Part shown: piece by piece, positions 1 to 8,161 of the stretch
How the letters are laid out: every line of letters begins with the position of its first letter
Numbering within the stretch: the stretch's first letter is position 1
Origin: Halobacterium wangiae
GTDB taxonomy: Archaea > Halobacteriota > Halobacteria > Halobacteriales > Halobacteriaceae
Assembly (NCBI RefSeq): GCF_021249345.1
Contig: NZ_CP089588.1
Coordinates: 2,666,001-2,730,000, forward strand
Length of the DNA: 64,000 bases
Direction: 5' to 3'
Position numbers and translations under genes: made by a program
The notes under the pieces: model-generated
Told to the model about the DNA's origin: nothing
Databases searched by the model: none
Seen by the model: the letters and a program-made list of their open reading frames with translations, nothing else

Positions 1-435
1 GTTCCACTCGATCGTGTAGCGCCGACCCTCGGGTGTCTTCGAGAACTCCCGGAGTCCGTTGACGAGACACCGCTTCAGTTCGGACTTCCCGGTCGCCGTC
101 GGCCCCGCGAACCAGAGGATGGTCTCGGCCTTCCCGCGGCCAGCGGCGACCGCGCGGAGGTCGTCGACGAACGCGTTCAGCGTCGCCGTGTTCCCGAGGA
201 CGGCGTGCTCGCCGTCGTTGTGCGGGTCGTCGAAGAAGCGGTAGCGCTGCCGCTGTTCGCCCCCTTCGACGACGGGGCGGGTGCCCTCGGCCTCGATGGC
301 GGCGAGCACGTAGCGGCTGGCGTGGGCGGCGGCGAGCGGGTGCTCGAAGACGTGGTCGACGTACTCCTCGAGGGACATCGGGTCGTCGTAGGTGTCCCTG
401 AGTGCCCGGTTCGCCCGGTCGACGTAGTCGGTCAC
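1..435 (-). CDS. PrkA-family serine protein kinase, second copy (partial, N-terminal 145 residues)
   Basis: The gene runs off the low-coordinate edge, so only the N-terminus is visible. The start is a GTG whose first bases lie inside the TGA stop of the next gene upstream (GTGA, 4-base overlap), which points to translational coupling. A Walker A motif, GPTATGKS, sits at residues 111-118, followed by SELKR. The preceding gene has GPVGSGKS in the corresponding place and is a full-length PrkA, so this is most likely a second PrkA-type kinase with an AAA-like N-terminal domain and a C-terminal kinase domain beyond the window. From memory, haloarchaea often carry two prkA genes in tandem followed by a YeaH-like gene. 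The kinase half is not visible here. Confidence 0.75.
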   Translation of the reverse strand, partial: MTDYVDRANRALRDTYDDPMSLEEYVDHVFEHPLAAAHASRYVLAAIEAEGTRPVVEGGEQRQRYRFFDDPHNDGEHAVLGNTATLNAFVDDLRAVAAGRGKAETILWFAGPTATGKSELKRCLVNGLREFSKTPEGRRYTIEWN

Positions 436-2489
436 GACTCTAGTTCCGCCTTGGCGACCTCGGCGCCCGCGAACTCCAGCACTTCGCGCGCACCGGCCTC
501 CGAGTAGCCGCGGTCGACGAGTGCGGCCACCCAGTCGTTGCCGTCGCCGTCGTCGTCGAACTCCGCGTTCGAGACGAGCGCCGAGAAGTTGATGTTGTGT
601 TTCTTGTCCTCCCAGAGCTTGCGCTCGAGTGCGCGGCGCAGGCGGTCGTTGTCCTGCGGGTCGAACGGCTCGCCCTCGCGGGCGCGGCGGCTGACCCAGT
701 TCGAGACCTCCTGGCGGAAGTCGTCCTTGCGGTCCTCGGGGACGCCGAGTTGCTCCTCGACGGCCCGCAGGAACGTCTCGTCGGGCTCCTGCTCGCGGCC
801 CGTGAGTTCGTCGGCGACGGTGTCGTCGTCGATGTACGCCATCACGTGGTCCATGTACTTCTCGCCCTGGCGCTGGATCTCGTCCAGGTCGTAGGCGAGT
901 GCGTGGCGCACGTCCTCGATGGCGCGCTCGCGGTACTCCTCGCGGACGAGTTCGAGGAGGCGCTGGTAGTCCTCGACGACCTCCTCCGGGATGGAGCCGT
1001 GCTGGCCGACGTTGTCCTCCAGGCGGTTGAAGACGGTGAGTGGCGAGAGGAACCCGCGCTCGCGGTCCATCGACTGCATGATGGCCGCCGCTATCTCGTC
1101 GCCGACGAACCGCGGGCTGACGCCTTTCATGCCCTCGCGCTCGCTGGAGTCGGCGGCCTCCTCGCGGAGCTTCTCGGGGTCGACGTCGTCGACCTCGTCG
1201 AGTTCGCCGTTGTACGCCTTCGCCTTCTCGAGGAGGCCCACCCTGTCGTTGTCGGGCTCCTTGACGCGGGTGAGCACGCCGAACAGCCCCGCCATGTCGA
1301 GGGTGTGGGGTTCGACGTGGATGTCGGGCACGTCGGCGTTCGACAGGAGTTTGTCGTAGATGAGCGCCTCCTCCTCGTACTCGAGGACGTACGGGAAGTC
1401 GACGCGCTTCGTGCGGTCGTTGAACGCCTCCATCTTTTCGTCGGCGCGCTTGTCCCGGTACTCGGGCATGTTCGTTCGGCCGACGATGACCTGGTCGATG
1501 TCGATGCGGGGGTTGTTCTTCGGCTTGATCGTCTGCTCCTGTGTGGCGTGCAGGAAGTCGTAGAGGAACTCCCGCTGTAGTTTGAGCAGTTCCTCCCCGG
1601 AGAAGATGCCCCGGTTGGCGTTACAGAACGCGCCCGCGTAGTCGAACGCTCGCGGGTCGCTCTCGCCGTACACCGCGAGCTTCGAGTAGTTCACGTCGCC
1701 GGTCAGCTCGGTCTCGTCCTGGTTCTTCTTGTCCTTGGGCTCGAAGGTCTCGATGCAGTCCCTGCGGTTCTCGCTGGCGACGAGCCTCACCACCTCGACG
1801 TGGTTGTCGAGGACGGCCTCCAGGTCGTCGTCGTAGTGGGCCAGCAGTTCGTCCATGTAGAACTCGCTGGCCGGGTCGAGGGCCTGCTCGTTGCGCAGCG
1901 AGTACGGTGCGTCGAGGCGCTCGTTGAGGTCCTCAATGATCTGCTGGCGCTGTTCGTTCGGGAGCAACACCAGCGGGTCCTGGTGCATCGGGGAGGTGAC
2001 GGTGTCGTCGTTGGGGTCCTGGTCGTCGATGACCGAGCAGAGGTTCGTCCACCGGAAGGTGTACAGCCGTCCCTCCTCCTTGGCGGTGTAGTCCTCGTAG
2101 TAGCGTCGCACCTGGCGGTCGACGTCGGACTTCCCGGAGCCGACGGGACCGAGCAGGAGGATGATGCGTTTCTCCGGACCGAGGCCGCGAGCGCCGCTCT
2201 TGACCTTGTTGACGAACTCGTGGATGGACTCGTGGACTTCGCGCCCGAAGAAGGTGTTCGCACCCTCGCCGAGTGGGTCCTCGGATGCCAGTTTGTACTC
2301 GACGACCCCGTCCTCCGTGTTCGAGCCGTAGTAGTCGAACATGTCTGCTAGCCGCTGGTGGGCGTTCCGCGCGATGGAGGGGTCGTCGTACAGGGTCTCC
2401 AGATACCAGTCGTAGCTCCGGGCGTCGCGGAGGTCCGACGGGACTGATTCCTTGTACTGTTCGCTGAGGCGTTCGAGGGTTTCCGTCAT
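432..2489 (-). CDS. prkA: PrkA-family serine protein kinase
   Basis: A 685-residue protein, close to the usual length of PrkA/YeaG kinases. The P-loop GPVGSGKS is at residues 114-121, preceded by the hydrophobic strand IILLL. An AAA-like N-terminal domain is followed by a long acidic C-terminal region that in this family holds the PrkA kinase domain. PrkA proteins are cytoplasmic serine kinases linked to stress and nutrient responses in bacteria; the archaeal substrate is not known to me. The ATG at 2489 starts the conserved N-terminus. The stop overlaps the GTG start of a second PrkA-like gene by four bases, so the pair is probably one transcript. A TATA-like element lies about 126 bases upstream. 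Confidence 0.9.
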   Translation of the reverse strand: MTETLERLSEQYKESVPSDLRDARSYDWYLETLYDDPSIARNAHQRLADMFDYYGSNTEDGVVEYKLASEDPLGEGANTFFGREVHESIHEFVNKVKSGARGLGPEKRIILLLGPVGSGKSDVDRQVRRYYEDYTAKEEGRLYTFRWTNLCSVIDDQDPNDDTVTSPMHQDPLVLLPNEQRQQIIEDLNERLDAPYSLRNEQALDPASEFYMDELLAHYDDDLEAVLDNHVEVVRLVASENRRDCIETFEPKDKKNQDETELTGDVNYSKLAVYGESDPRAFDYAGAFCNANRGIFSGEELLKLQREFLYDFLHATQEQTIKPKNNPRIDIDQVIVGRTNMPEYRDKRADEKMEAFNDRTKRVDFPYVLEYEEEALIYDKLLSNADVPDIHVEPHTLDMAGLFGVLTRVKEPDNDRVGLLEKAKAYNGELDEVDDVDPEKLREEAADSSEREGMKGVSPRFVGDEIAAAIMQSMDRERGFLSPLTVFNRLEDNVGQHGSIPEEVVEDYQRLLELVREEYRERAIEDVRHALAYDLDEIQRQGEKYMDHVMAYIDDDTVADELTGREQEPDETFLRAVEEQLGVPEDRKDDFRQEVSNWVSRRAREGEPFDPQDNDRLRRALERKLWEDKKHNINFSALVSNAEFDDDGDGNDWVAALVDRGYSEAGAREVLEFAGAEVAKAELES

Positions 2490-2614
2490 GTTGGGTGTGG
2501 GTGTGACCTGATGTCGTTACCCGGGGGTGCTACCAAGTCGTCTCGTACGGGGCGACAGGACGGGCGACCGCCGGGCGTAACACCGGCACTACTATTGTAT
2601 TGGGGTATGCTAAC

Positions 2615-2621
2615 GTATAAG
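2615..2621 (-). promoter_or_regulatory. Possible TATA element for the prkA pair
   Basis: On the minus strand CTTATAC lies in a locally AT-rich patch (about 2590-2625) of an otherwise GC-rich gap. Transcription would begin near 2590, giving a leader of about 100 bases before the prkA ATG. No stronger TATA-like element is visible closer to the gene. Confidence 0.35.
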
Positions 2622-2649
2622 CATGTCGCGGGGTGTCACACTCCTGTTC

Positions 2650-2690
2650 ACGTCGCCGGACGGCCGTCCGGTGGGAGACTCCGGCGACGT
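2650..2690. repeat. Nested inverted repeats in the gap upstream of prkA
   Basis: The ten-base arm ACGTCGCCGG (2650-2659) is perfectly complementary to CCGGCGACGT (2681-2690). A separate perfect 16-base palindrome, CCGGACGGCCGTCCGG, occupies 2656-2671 and shares four bases with the first arm, so the two hairpins exclude each other. The element lies between prkA and the next minus-strand gene; it could be a terminator, an operator, or an RNA switch for either side. No T-run follows it. Confidence 0.6.
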
Positions 2691-2772
2691 GTCCTCGGTC
2701 ACCTCACCACGGGGTTCGTGGGGGCGTTAACGGTCGAGCGATGGTATGTAGTCGAGGTAAACCTCGCGGCGG

Positions 2773-3048
2773 CTATATGGTGTCGTCGGGGTCGTAGTTC
2801 GCGGCCGTCTCGCTGGCGGCGCTCGCGTACCGCTCGACCTCGGCCGGGTCGGTGACCGCACCGAGTTTCGCCGGTTCGACGTCGATGGCCGCCTTCGTGG
2901 GTCTCTCGTCGTCGAAACTCGTGAGCGCGCGCTCCTTCCGGAGGTACCGCTCGCCGTCCGTCGTCGCGTATTCGAGGATGATGAGGTTCTGCTCGTCGTC
3001 GGAGTACGTTCGCTCCGCCAGCCAGACGCGCACCGTCCCGTCGCTCAT
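2773..3048 (-). CDS. Small conserved haloarchaeal protein, function unknown
   Basis: A 91-residue acidic protein. I start it at the second ATG (MSDGTVRVWL) because the preceding seven residues (MEDERVG) look like upstream sequence and the second start resembles small haloarchaeal proteins I know. It has a beta-rich N-terminal half (VRVWLAERTY, LIILEYATTD) and no membrane segment or metal-binding motif. It is probably cytoplasmic. It lies alone between prkA and a divergent regulator. No function can be assigned. Confidence 0.65.
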   Translation of the reverse strand: MSDGTVRVWLAERTYSDDEQNLIILEYATTDGERYLRKERALTSFDDERPTKAAIDVEPAKLGAVTDPAEVERYASAASETAANYDPDDTI

Positions 3049-3131
3049 ACCCACCCGTTCGTCCTCCACGGGGAAATATCCGGTCGCTCGCCGTCAGAAC
3101 CCTTTTCCCGGCCTGCAGTCTAGGCCCGTCG

Positions 3132-3509
3132 ATGGCAGACTCACTGGCCGCCCAGCTAGAGCGGGACCTCGCCTGTGAGAACCTCCTCGGCTGCCTCCAC
3201 GGTCTCTCGGACCTCGACCGCGAGTGTTTCCAGGCGCTCGTCGAGAGCGACGACCCGCTGACTGTCGACGAACTCACCGACAGCGTCGACCGCGAGCGTT
3301 CGACGGCCTACCGGTCGGTCCACCGCCTCGTCGACGCCGGCGTCGTCCGCAAGCGCCAGCGTAACTCCGAGGCAGGGGGGTACTACCACGTCTACCGTCC
3401 CGCGGACCCCGACGTGGTCGCCGACGACATGCAGCGCCGCCTCAACGACTGGTACGCGAAGATGAGCGGCCTGATCGGGGAGTTCCGCACCGAGTACGGC
3501 GAGGAGTGA
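3132..3509 (+). CDS. TrmB-like winged-helix transcriptional regulator
   Basis: A 125-residue protein with a predicted winged-helix domain at about residues 25-85: a first helix (CFQALVES), a recognition part (ERSTAYRSVHRLVDAGVV), and a wing ending in YYHVYRP. A C-terminal helix (residues 95-120) may dimerise. The order is typical of short TrmB-type regulators without a sugar-binding domain. It is followed 79 bases later by another small winged-helix gene on the same strand. No target is visible. Confidence 0.75.
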   Translation: MADSLAAQLERDLACENLLGCLHGLSDLDRECFQALVESDDPLTVDELTDSVDRERSTAYRSVHRLVDAGVVRKRQRNSEAGGYYHVYRPADPDVVADDMQRRLNDWYAKMSGLIGEFRTEYGEE

Positions 3510-3588
3510 CGACTCGGCGCCCGCGGGGGCGCTGGCCGCGTCTGTCTGGACAGTAGTGTTATGTGGTAGCGTGACCCACGATACTGCC

Positions 3589-3843
3589 ATGAACGGCGCA
3601 TCGTCCCGCCAGCCAACGTGGAGTCGCCCCGCCGACCGCGACATCATCGAGTTCCTTGCCGAGGTTGGCGCCGAGTACCCGGCCATCGTCGCCAACCGCA
3701 TCGGCATGCACGCGCCCTACGTCGAGACTCGCTGCGAGGAGCTCACCGAACGCGGGCTCCTCGAAGCGGTCTCCGGCGAGGTGGTCTACCGACTCACCGA
3801 CGCTGGCGAGCGCGCCTGCGAGAGCGGCGTCCTGCCGGAGTGA
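3589..3843 (+). CDS. Small winged-helix DNA-binding protein (PhiH1-repressor-like)
   Basis: An 84-residue protein starting at the ATG before NGASSRQPTW. The body is one winged helix: IIEFLAEVG, then IVANRIGMHAPYVETRCEELTERGLLEAV, then a wing VVYRLTDAGERA. This layout is common in short haloarchaeal repressors related to the phage phiH1 repressor. An upstream in-frame start would add 11 residues without domain content. It lies 35 bases before the GAF-domain gene, so it may control or be co-transcribed with it. Confidence 0.75.
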   Translation: MNGASSRQPTWSRPADRDIIEFLAEVGAEYPAIVANRIGMHAPYVETRCEELTERGLLEAVSGEVVYRLTDAGERACESGVLPE

Positions 3844-3878
3844 ACGACACTTTACGTTCCCACCCCAAACACCGACCC

Positions 3879-4595
3879 ATGAACCACGAGTCCTACCTCC
3901 GCGCCGTGGGGTTACCGGAGTTCGCGGACGTGCCGTCGGACTCGCCCAAGCGCGGCGCGTCGCTGGTCGCCCGGCCCCCGCACGCCACCGTCACGGCCGA
4001 CACGGTCGAAGAGCGCTACGTCTACCCCGTCCCGGAACTCGGACCGGACGGGGCCTGCGGCGTCGGCCTCGCCGACGACCCGTACAACCTCGCGCCCGTC
4101 TGCGGACTGGAGTACGACCGCGAGCGACTGCGCGACCACCCGAACACCGCACGACTCGTCGCCCTCCAGGACACCGTCGACCGTCTAGCCGAGGAGACTG
4201 AGGCGGACTGGCTCGGCGTCTACCGACGCGCCACGAACGCCGACGGCGAGGACGTGCTCGTCAAGGAGGCGTACGTCGGCGACCCCTCGCGCGCGGAGTT
4301 CCCGCTCACGGAGTCGTTCGCCGAGCGTTCGAACAACTCGACGGTCGGCCTGACCGGCGAGGCGGTGCTCGTCGACGACGTCGCCGACTACGACGGCCCG
4401 TACTACGAGTGCGACGACAGCGTCCGCAGCGAGTTCTGCTGTCCCATCCTCGCCGGCGAGGACGTCGTCGGCATCGTCGACGCCGAAGCACACGAACCCG
4501 ACTTCTTCACCGAACAGCGCGTGCTCACCATCGCGGGCACCTGCGCCGGACTCGCGGATTCGGACCTCCTCACGCCGCCGCGCGTCGAGGCCTGA
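3879..4595 (+). CDS. GAF-domain protein, possible free-methionine-(R)-sulfoxide reductase type
   Basis: A 238-residue protein. The N-terminal 100 residues are acidic with no clear domain. A GAF domain follows from about residue 103, including WLGVYRR, GLTGEAVLVDDVADYDGPYYECDDSVRSE... FCCPIL and VVGIVDAEA. The cysteine before DDSVRSE and the CC pair just after it sit about where the catalytic and resolving cysteines lie in fRMsr enzymes, which reduce free methionine-R-sulfoxide. A regulatory GAF sensor is the alternative. It probably forms a unit with the winged-helix gene 35 bases upstream. Confidence 0.7.
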   Translation: MNHESYLRAVGLPEFADVPSDSPKRGASLVARPPHATVTADTVEERYVYPVPELGPDGACGVGLADDPYNLAPVCGLEYDRERLRDHPNTARLVALQDTVDRLAEETEADWLGVYRRATNADGEDVLVKEAYVGDPSRAEFPLTESFAERSNNSTVGLTGEAVLVDDVADYDGPYYECDDSVRSEFCCPILAGEDVVGIVDAEAHEPDFFTEQRVLTIAGTCAGLADSDLLTPPRVEA

Positions 4596-4732
4596 GCCGA
4601 CTGGCCTCCGCAGTTCTGACGAGAGCGACGGGACACGTCCTCGGGCAGGCGACGCGCGCTACCCGAAACCAGAGACGGCGGTCCGAACCATGGCCGTCCC
4701 GTCGCTCGCCAGCGACCGAGACTGCCACGAGA

Positions 4733-4767
4733 TTTAATACAGGTGAGTTCGTTCGTGAAAAACGAAC
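4733..4767 (+). promoter_or_regulatory. PadR-gene promoter with inverted-repeat operator
   Basis: TTTAAT at 4733-4738 is placed to start transcription near 4760-4765. Exactly there lies a perfect inverted repeat, GTTCGTT (4747-4753) and AACGAAC (4761-4767), seven-base spacer, ending two bases before the ATG of the PadR-family gene. The placement between TATA box and start codon fits an autorepressor operator on a nearly leaderless transcript. Confidence 0.6.
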
Positions 4768-4768
4768 C

Positions 4769-5074
4769 ATGGACGACCTCACCGGCTTCCAGCGCGACCT
4801 CCTCGTCGTCGCCGCGGGCCTCGAGGAACCGAACGGCCTCGACATCAAGAGCGAACTGGAACAGTACTACACCTCCGAGATCAACCACGGACGCCTCTAC
4901 CCGAACCTCAATACGCTCGTCGAGAAGGGACTCGTCGAGAAGGGCCAGAAAGACGAGCGGACGAACCAGTACGTCGTCACGGACCGCGGGGAGCGAGAAC
5001 TCCGCGCCCGCCGGGACTGGGAGCAGGACTACGTCGAGGCCGCCGAGGGCGAAGAGACGCTCGTCGCGGACTGA
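4769..5074 (+). CDS. PadR-family transcriptional regulator
   Basis: A 101-residue protein consisting of a PadR winged helix: FQRDLLVVAAGLEE, then GLDIKSELEQYY, INHGRLYPNLNTLVEKGLVEKG, a wing NQYVVTDRGER, and a short C-terminal helix. PadR proteins dimerise through that last helix and usually repress a nearby gene or themselves. The chosen ATG lies 31 bases after TTTAAT and directly behind a seven-base inverted repeat, suggesting autoregulation. The next gene starts 60 bases downstream with its own TATA-like element. Confidence 0.85.
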   Translation: MDDLTGFQRDLLVVAAGLEEPNGLDIKSELEQYYTSEINHGRLYPNLNTLVEKGLVEKGQKDERTNQYVVTDRGERELRARRDWEQDYVEAAEGEETLVAD

Positions 5075-5134
5075 CTGTTCCCTTCGCAGGCGCCGGACGG
5101 AAGATTAACCACACTCCTCTCCCAACGAGGGAAT

Positions 5135-5554
5135 ATGACCGCCGACTCCCTCGCCCGCTACATCCGTTCGCTGGACGTCGGCACGCTCCGCACCATCGTG
5201 CGCTACGACGGTGACGACTACGAAGTCGACTTCAAATCAGCTGCAATCGAGGCGGAGTACACCGACGACGAGTTCGAGGAGGTGGCGAAGAACTTCGTGC
5301 TGAAAGGGTTCGACGACGGCCACGAACAGCCCGAGTTCGCCCGCTTCGGCCACCTCGACGCGACGGTGCGGTGGTTCCAGCAGGTGGTCGTCTGCCAGAT
5401 TCCCTTCGACGACTGGTCGGGCATCTTCGTCTCCTTCGACCGGGAGAGCATCAGCGACACCGGCCACCTCATCGACGATATTCTCGCGTTCGTCGACGAG
5501 GAGGTCCACGAGGAGTTCGAGTCGGAGGACGTCGCCGACCAGTTCAATCAGTAG
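5135..5554 (+). CDS. Haloarchaeal hypothetical protein, paralogue of the gene at 13892-14260
   Basis: A 139-residue acidic soluble protein. Core features are LRTIVRYDGDDYEVDF near the N-terminus, a helix around DDEFEEVAKNF, and LDATVRWFQQVVVCQIP in the second half. The protein at 13892-14260 has the same order (LRIVGYHGG, VDEIADDLLL, MRATVRLFDQGFVVHVP), so the two are paralogues. I know such proteins only as a haloarchaeal family of unknown function. ATTAA at 5104-5108 suggests a nearly leaderless transcript. The last seven bases overlap the end of the convergent ATPase gene. Confidence 0.75.
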   Translation: MTADSLARYIRSLDVGTLRTIVRYDGDDYEVDFKSAAIEAEYTDDEFEEVAKNFVLKGFDDGHEQPEFARFGHLDATVRWFQQVVVCQIPFDDWSGIFVSFDRESISDTGHLIDDILAFVDEEVHEEFESEDVADQFNQ

Positions 5555-6189
5555 GGGACCCACGCGGTGCGGCCCTGGCCGAGACCCACCACGCGGAGTT
5601 CTGTCCCGTCGTCCGTCGCTCGCGTCTGAATCAGCCCGTCGTACAGCGGCGCGAGCACGTCGAAGGCCTCCCTGCTGCTGGTGTCCAGCACGCCGAACCC
5701 GAGCCAGTCGAGGCGCTCGACGTGGCCGGCGAACACGTGGAGGAACCGGTAGACGCGTCGCGTGTCCGCGTACATCAGCATCGTCGAGATCGTGGAGACG
5801 TTCATCCGGGCCTGCTCGCAGTTCGACTCGAGCGCCTGGAAGATGCCACCGAGGCGGATGCCGATGTCCGTGATGTCGCCGGGCGACCCGACGTACTTCA
5901 CGAGGTCCTGGTCGCGTGTCGACTCCCCGCGCTGGCGCGTGACACAGTCGACGATGCCGCCACGGTTCTGCTTGACCGCCGTCCAGACGTTCGGCGCGCG
6001 CTTGCGGATCGACTTCGTGCTGTCCCGGGTGCCGACCACGATGCCGCCCTCGCCGCGCTCGCAGCCGCCGTCGAGGACTTCGAGCGCCAGCTCGCGTTTC
6101 CCCGTCAGTGGAGGACCGGCGACGAGCAGGTTCGTCCCCGCGGCTATCTCGTCGACGGGGAGGTGGTCGGCGACGTCGTACCCAGCCAT
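5548..6189 (-). CDS. RecA/KaiC-fold ATPase-like protein, haloarchaeal
   Basis: A 213-residue protein with Walker A GPPLTGKR at residues 25-32 after NLLVAG, then strands GGIVVGTRD, GGIVDCVTRQR and RLDWLGFGVLDTS in the order of a RecA/KaiC fold. ISTMLMYADTRRVYRFLHVFAGHV resembles the corresponding helix of KaiC-like proteins. Walker B is weak. Such stand-alone copies are common in haloarchaea, sometimes near signalling genes. Function is unknown; it could be a signalling ATPase or a remnant of a larger KaiC-type protein. Its stop overlaps the convergent neighbour by seven bases. Confidence 0.7.
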   Translation of the reverse strand: MAGYDVADHLPVDEIAAGTNLLVAGPPLTGKRELALEVLDGGCERGEGGIVVGTRDSTKSIRKRAPNVWTAVKQNRGGIVDCVTRQRGESTRDQDLVKYVGSPGDITDIGIRLGGIFQALESNCEQARMNVSTISTMLMYADTRRVYRFLHVFAGHVERLDWLGFGVLDTSSREAFDVLAPLYDGLIQTRATDDGTELRVVGLGQGRTAWVPY

Positions 6190-6245
6190 TAGCTACCCAA
6201 CGTAGCTCGCGGCCCGCGTAAAGTGTTTGTTGCTCTCGACGGACA

Positions 6246-7184
6246 TTACTGCGCCGCGCGCAGTTCCTCGATCAGTCCGCGGGCGGCCTTCCGGACGGAC
6301 TCGTCGGATGACAGCGACGGCTCCCAGCCGAGCGCCGAGAGCTTCTCGATGGAGAGTCGCATCTTCGGCACGTCGCCGGTCCACCCGCGGTCGCCGCCCG
6401 TGTACTCGTAGTCGGGGTCCAGTCCCATCTCGTCGGCGACGATGTCCGCGATGGTGTTGACGGACGTGGTCGTTCGCGTGCCGAGGTTGTAGACGTTGAG
6501 GTCGTCGTCGGCGTGCTCGACCACGTGGACCATCGCGTCGACGCAGTCCTCGACGTGGAGGTAGGACTTCTCCTGGCGGCCGTTCCCGAGGATGGTGAGC
6601 GTCTCCGGGTCCGCGAGCAGTTTCTCGATGAAGTCGGGGACGACGTTACCGCGCTGCTTCGGGCCGACGATGTTCGCGAAGCGGTACATCCACGACTGGA
6701 TGCCGTAGGAGTGGGCGTACGTGGAGACGAGGCCCTCGTCGGCGAGTTTGCTGGCGCCGTAGATGGAGATTGGTTCGAGCGGCGCGTAGTCCTCGGGGGT
6801 CGGCATCGGCGCTTCCCCGTACACCGTCGAGGAGGAGGTGAACGCGAGTTTGTCGACGCCCACCTCGTCCATGCGTTCGAGGACGTTGTACGTCATCTCG
6901 CCGTTCTCCTCGAACAGTACGCGGGGTTCGCCGTAGTTCGTGTCCGTGTACGCCGCGAAGTGGAAGACGATGTCCACGTCTCCGGTGATGACCTCGGCGA
7001 CGTCCTCGGCGTCGCACATGTCCGCTTCGACGAACTCGACGCCGTCGGGCACGCGTTCCCGGGTGCCCTTCGAGAGGTTGTCGACCGCGAGCACGTCGTT
7101 GTCCGCCGCGAGTTCCGCGGCGAGGTGGGAGCCGACGAGGCCCGCCGCGCCGGTGACGACGACGCGCTGCTCGGAGAGTTGCAT
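6246..7184 (-). CDS. NAD-dependent epimerase/dehydratase (UDP-glucose 4-epimerase type)
   Basis: A 312-residue extended short-chain dehydrogenase. The NAD-binding motif TGAAGLVG is at residues 11-18, and the acidic end of the second strand is VDNLSKG. The catalytic triad is represented by the SSST stretch (117-120), Tyr142 and Lys146 in YGASK. The length and the C-terminal sugar-binding half (VVPDFIEKLL, YLHVEDCVDAM, SLGWEPS-like end) match GalE-type sugar-nucleotide epimerases, which supply sugars for S-layer glycosylation or exopolysaccharide. The exact substrate cannot be read from sequence. It stands alone between two minus-strand genes. Confidence 0.85.
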   Translation of the reverse strand: MQLSEQRVVVTGAAGLVGSHLAAELAADNDVLAVDNLSKGTRERVPDGVEFVEADMCDAEDVAEVITGDVDIVFHFAAYTDTNYGEPRVLFEENGEMTYNVLERMDEVGVDKLAFTSSSTVYGEAPMPTPEDYAPLEPISIYGASKLADEGLVSTYAHSYGIQSWMYRFANIVGPKQRGNVVPDFIEKLLADPETLTILGNGRQEKSYLHVEDCVDAMVHVVEHADDDLNVYNLGTRTTTSVNTIADIVADEMGLDPDYEYTGGDRGWTGDVPKMRLSIEKLSALGWEPSLSSDESVRKAARGLIEELRAAQ

Positions 7185-7232
7185 ACAGATGCGTCCACTG
7201 CGCTCGACAAGTGTTTTCCGATGCTCGCCGTC

Positions 7233-8120
7233 TCAGAGGCTCACGCGCTGGGCGCTCCACTCCCAGAGCCGCTCGGCGAGCGCGTCGTCGCTCGCCTCCG
7301 GGGACGGCTCGACGGGCGCGCAGTCCCGGAAGTACGCGCCGTTCTCGCCGTCCTCGCGGTCGGTCGCGGCGAGGAACGTCGGCGTCACCGCGGCCGACGA
7401 CGGCGTGTCGACGCGGCCGAACGTCAACGACCGCGGGACTGCCGAGAGCACGAGCATCACCGCTCGCACGGGCAGCGGGGCGTTCCGCCAGATGCCGGTC
7501 GCTGGCACGAACCCCGGGTGACAGGAGACGGAGGTCAGGTCGTCGGTCCGCCGTGCGAGTTCCCGGGCGAACAGTACGTTCGCGAGTTTCGAGCGGGCGT
7601 AGGCGTCGAGGCCCTCGTAGGCGTCGACGGCGGTCAGTTCCTCGAAGTCGAGGGACGCGCGACGGTGGACCTCAGAGGAGACGGTGACGATGCGGCCCCC
7701 GGAGGCCAGGACGTCGCGGAGCCGGTTCGTCAGCAGGAACGGCGCGAGGTGGTTGGCGTGGAACGTCCGCTCGACCCCCAGGTCGGTCAGCCGCCCCTCG
7801 TCGAAGTGCGCTCCGGCGTTGTTCACCAGCACGTCCAGTTCGTCGACGCGGTCGCGGACGCGCTCTGCGAGGGTCTCGACCTGGTCGAGGTCGGTGTACT
7901 CCGCAAGAAAGAACGAGGCGTCCGCGCCCAGTCCGCGGAGGTCGCTGGCCACGCGCTCGCCGCGGTCGGCGTTCCGCCCGTGGACGTGTACGTCCGCTCC
8001 GAGTCGCCCGAGCGCGAGCGCGACCTCGCGACCCACGCCGCCCGTCGCGCCGGTCACGAGCGCCGTCGCTCCCTCGAGGTCGCGGTGCTGTACGCTCGCG
8101 CCGACTTCCGGTCGCACCAT
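7233..8120 (-). CDS. Short-chain dehydrogenase/reductase (retinol-dehydrogenase-like)
   Basis: A 295-residue classical SDR. TGATGGVG at residues 23-30 binds the dinucleotide; HGRN at 47-50 suggests NADP; NNAG is at 100-103. The catalytic Ser149, Tyr174 and Lys178 (YARSK) are present. The long C-terminus with GFVPATGIWRN resembles the human retinol-dehydrogenase-like SDRs. I chose the ATG at 8120, not the in-frame ATG at 8147, because TTTTTA lies at 8147-8152, exactly where a TATA box for a leaderless transcript from 8120 would be. The substrate is unknown. Confidence 0.85.
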   Translation of the reverse strand: MVRPEVGASVQHRDLEGATALVTGATGGVGREVALALGRLGADVHVHGRNADRGERVASDLRGLGADASFFLAEYTDLDQVETLAERVRDRVDELDVLVNNAGAHFDEGRLTDLGVERTFHANHLAPFLLTNRLRDVLASGGRIVTVSSEVHRRASLDFEELTAVDAYEGLDAYARSKLANVLFARELARRTDDLTSVSCHPGFVPATGIWRNAPLPVRAVMLVLSAVPRSLTFGRVDTPSSAAVTPTFLAATDREDGENGAYFRDCAPVEPSPEASDDALAERLWEWSAQRVSL

Positions 8121-8146
8121 GTCGCCGGCTTCGGACGCCACCGGCA

Positions 8147-8152
8147 TAAAAA
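8147..8152 (-). promoter_or_regulatory. TATA element of the SDR gene
   Basis: TTTTTA on the minus strand, 27 bases before the ATG at 8120. It overlaps an earlier in-frame ATG (8147) and argues that this earlier ATG is not used. Confidence 0.5.
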
Positions 8153-8161
8153 CCGCTCCGC

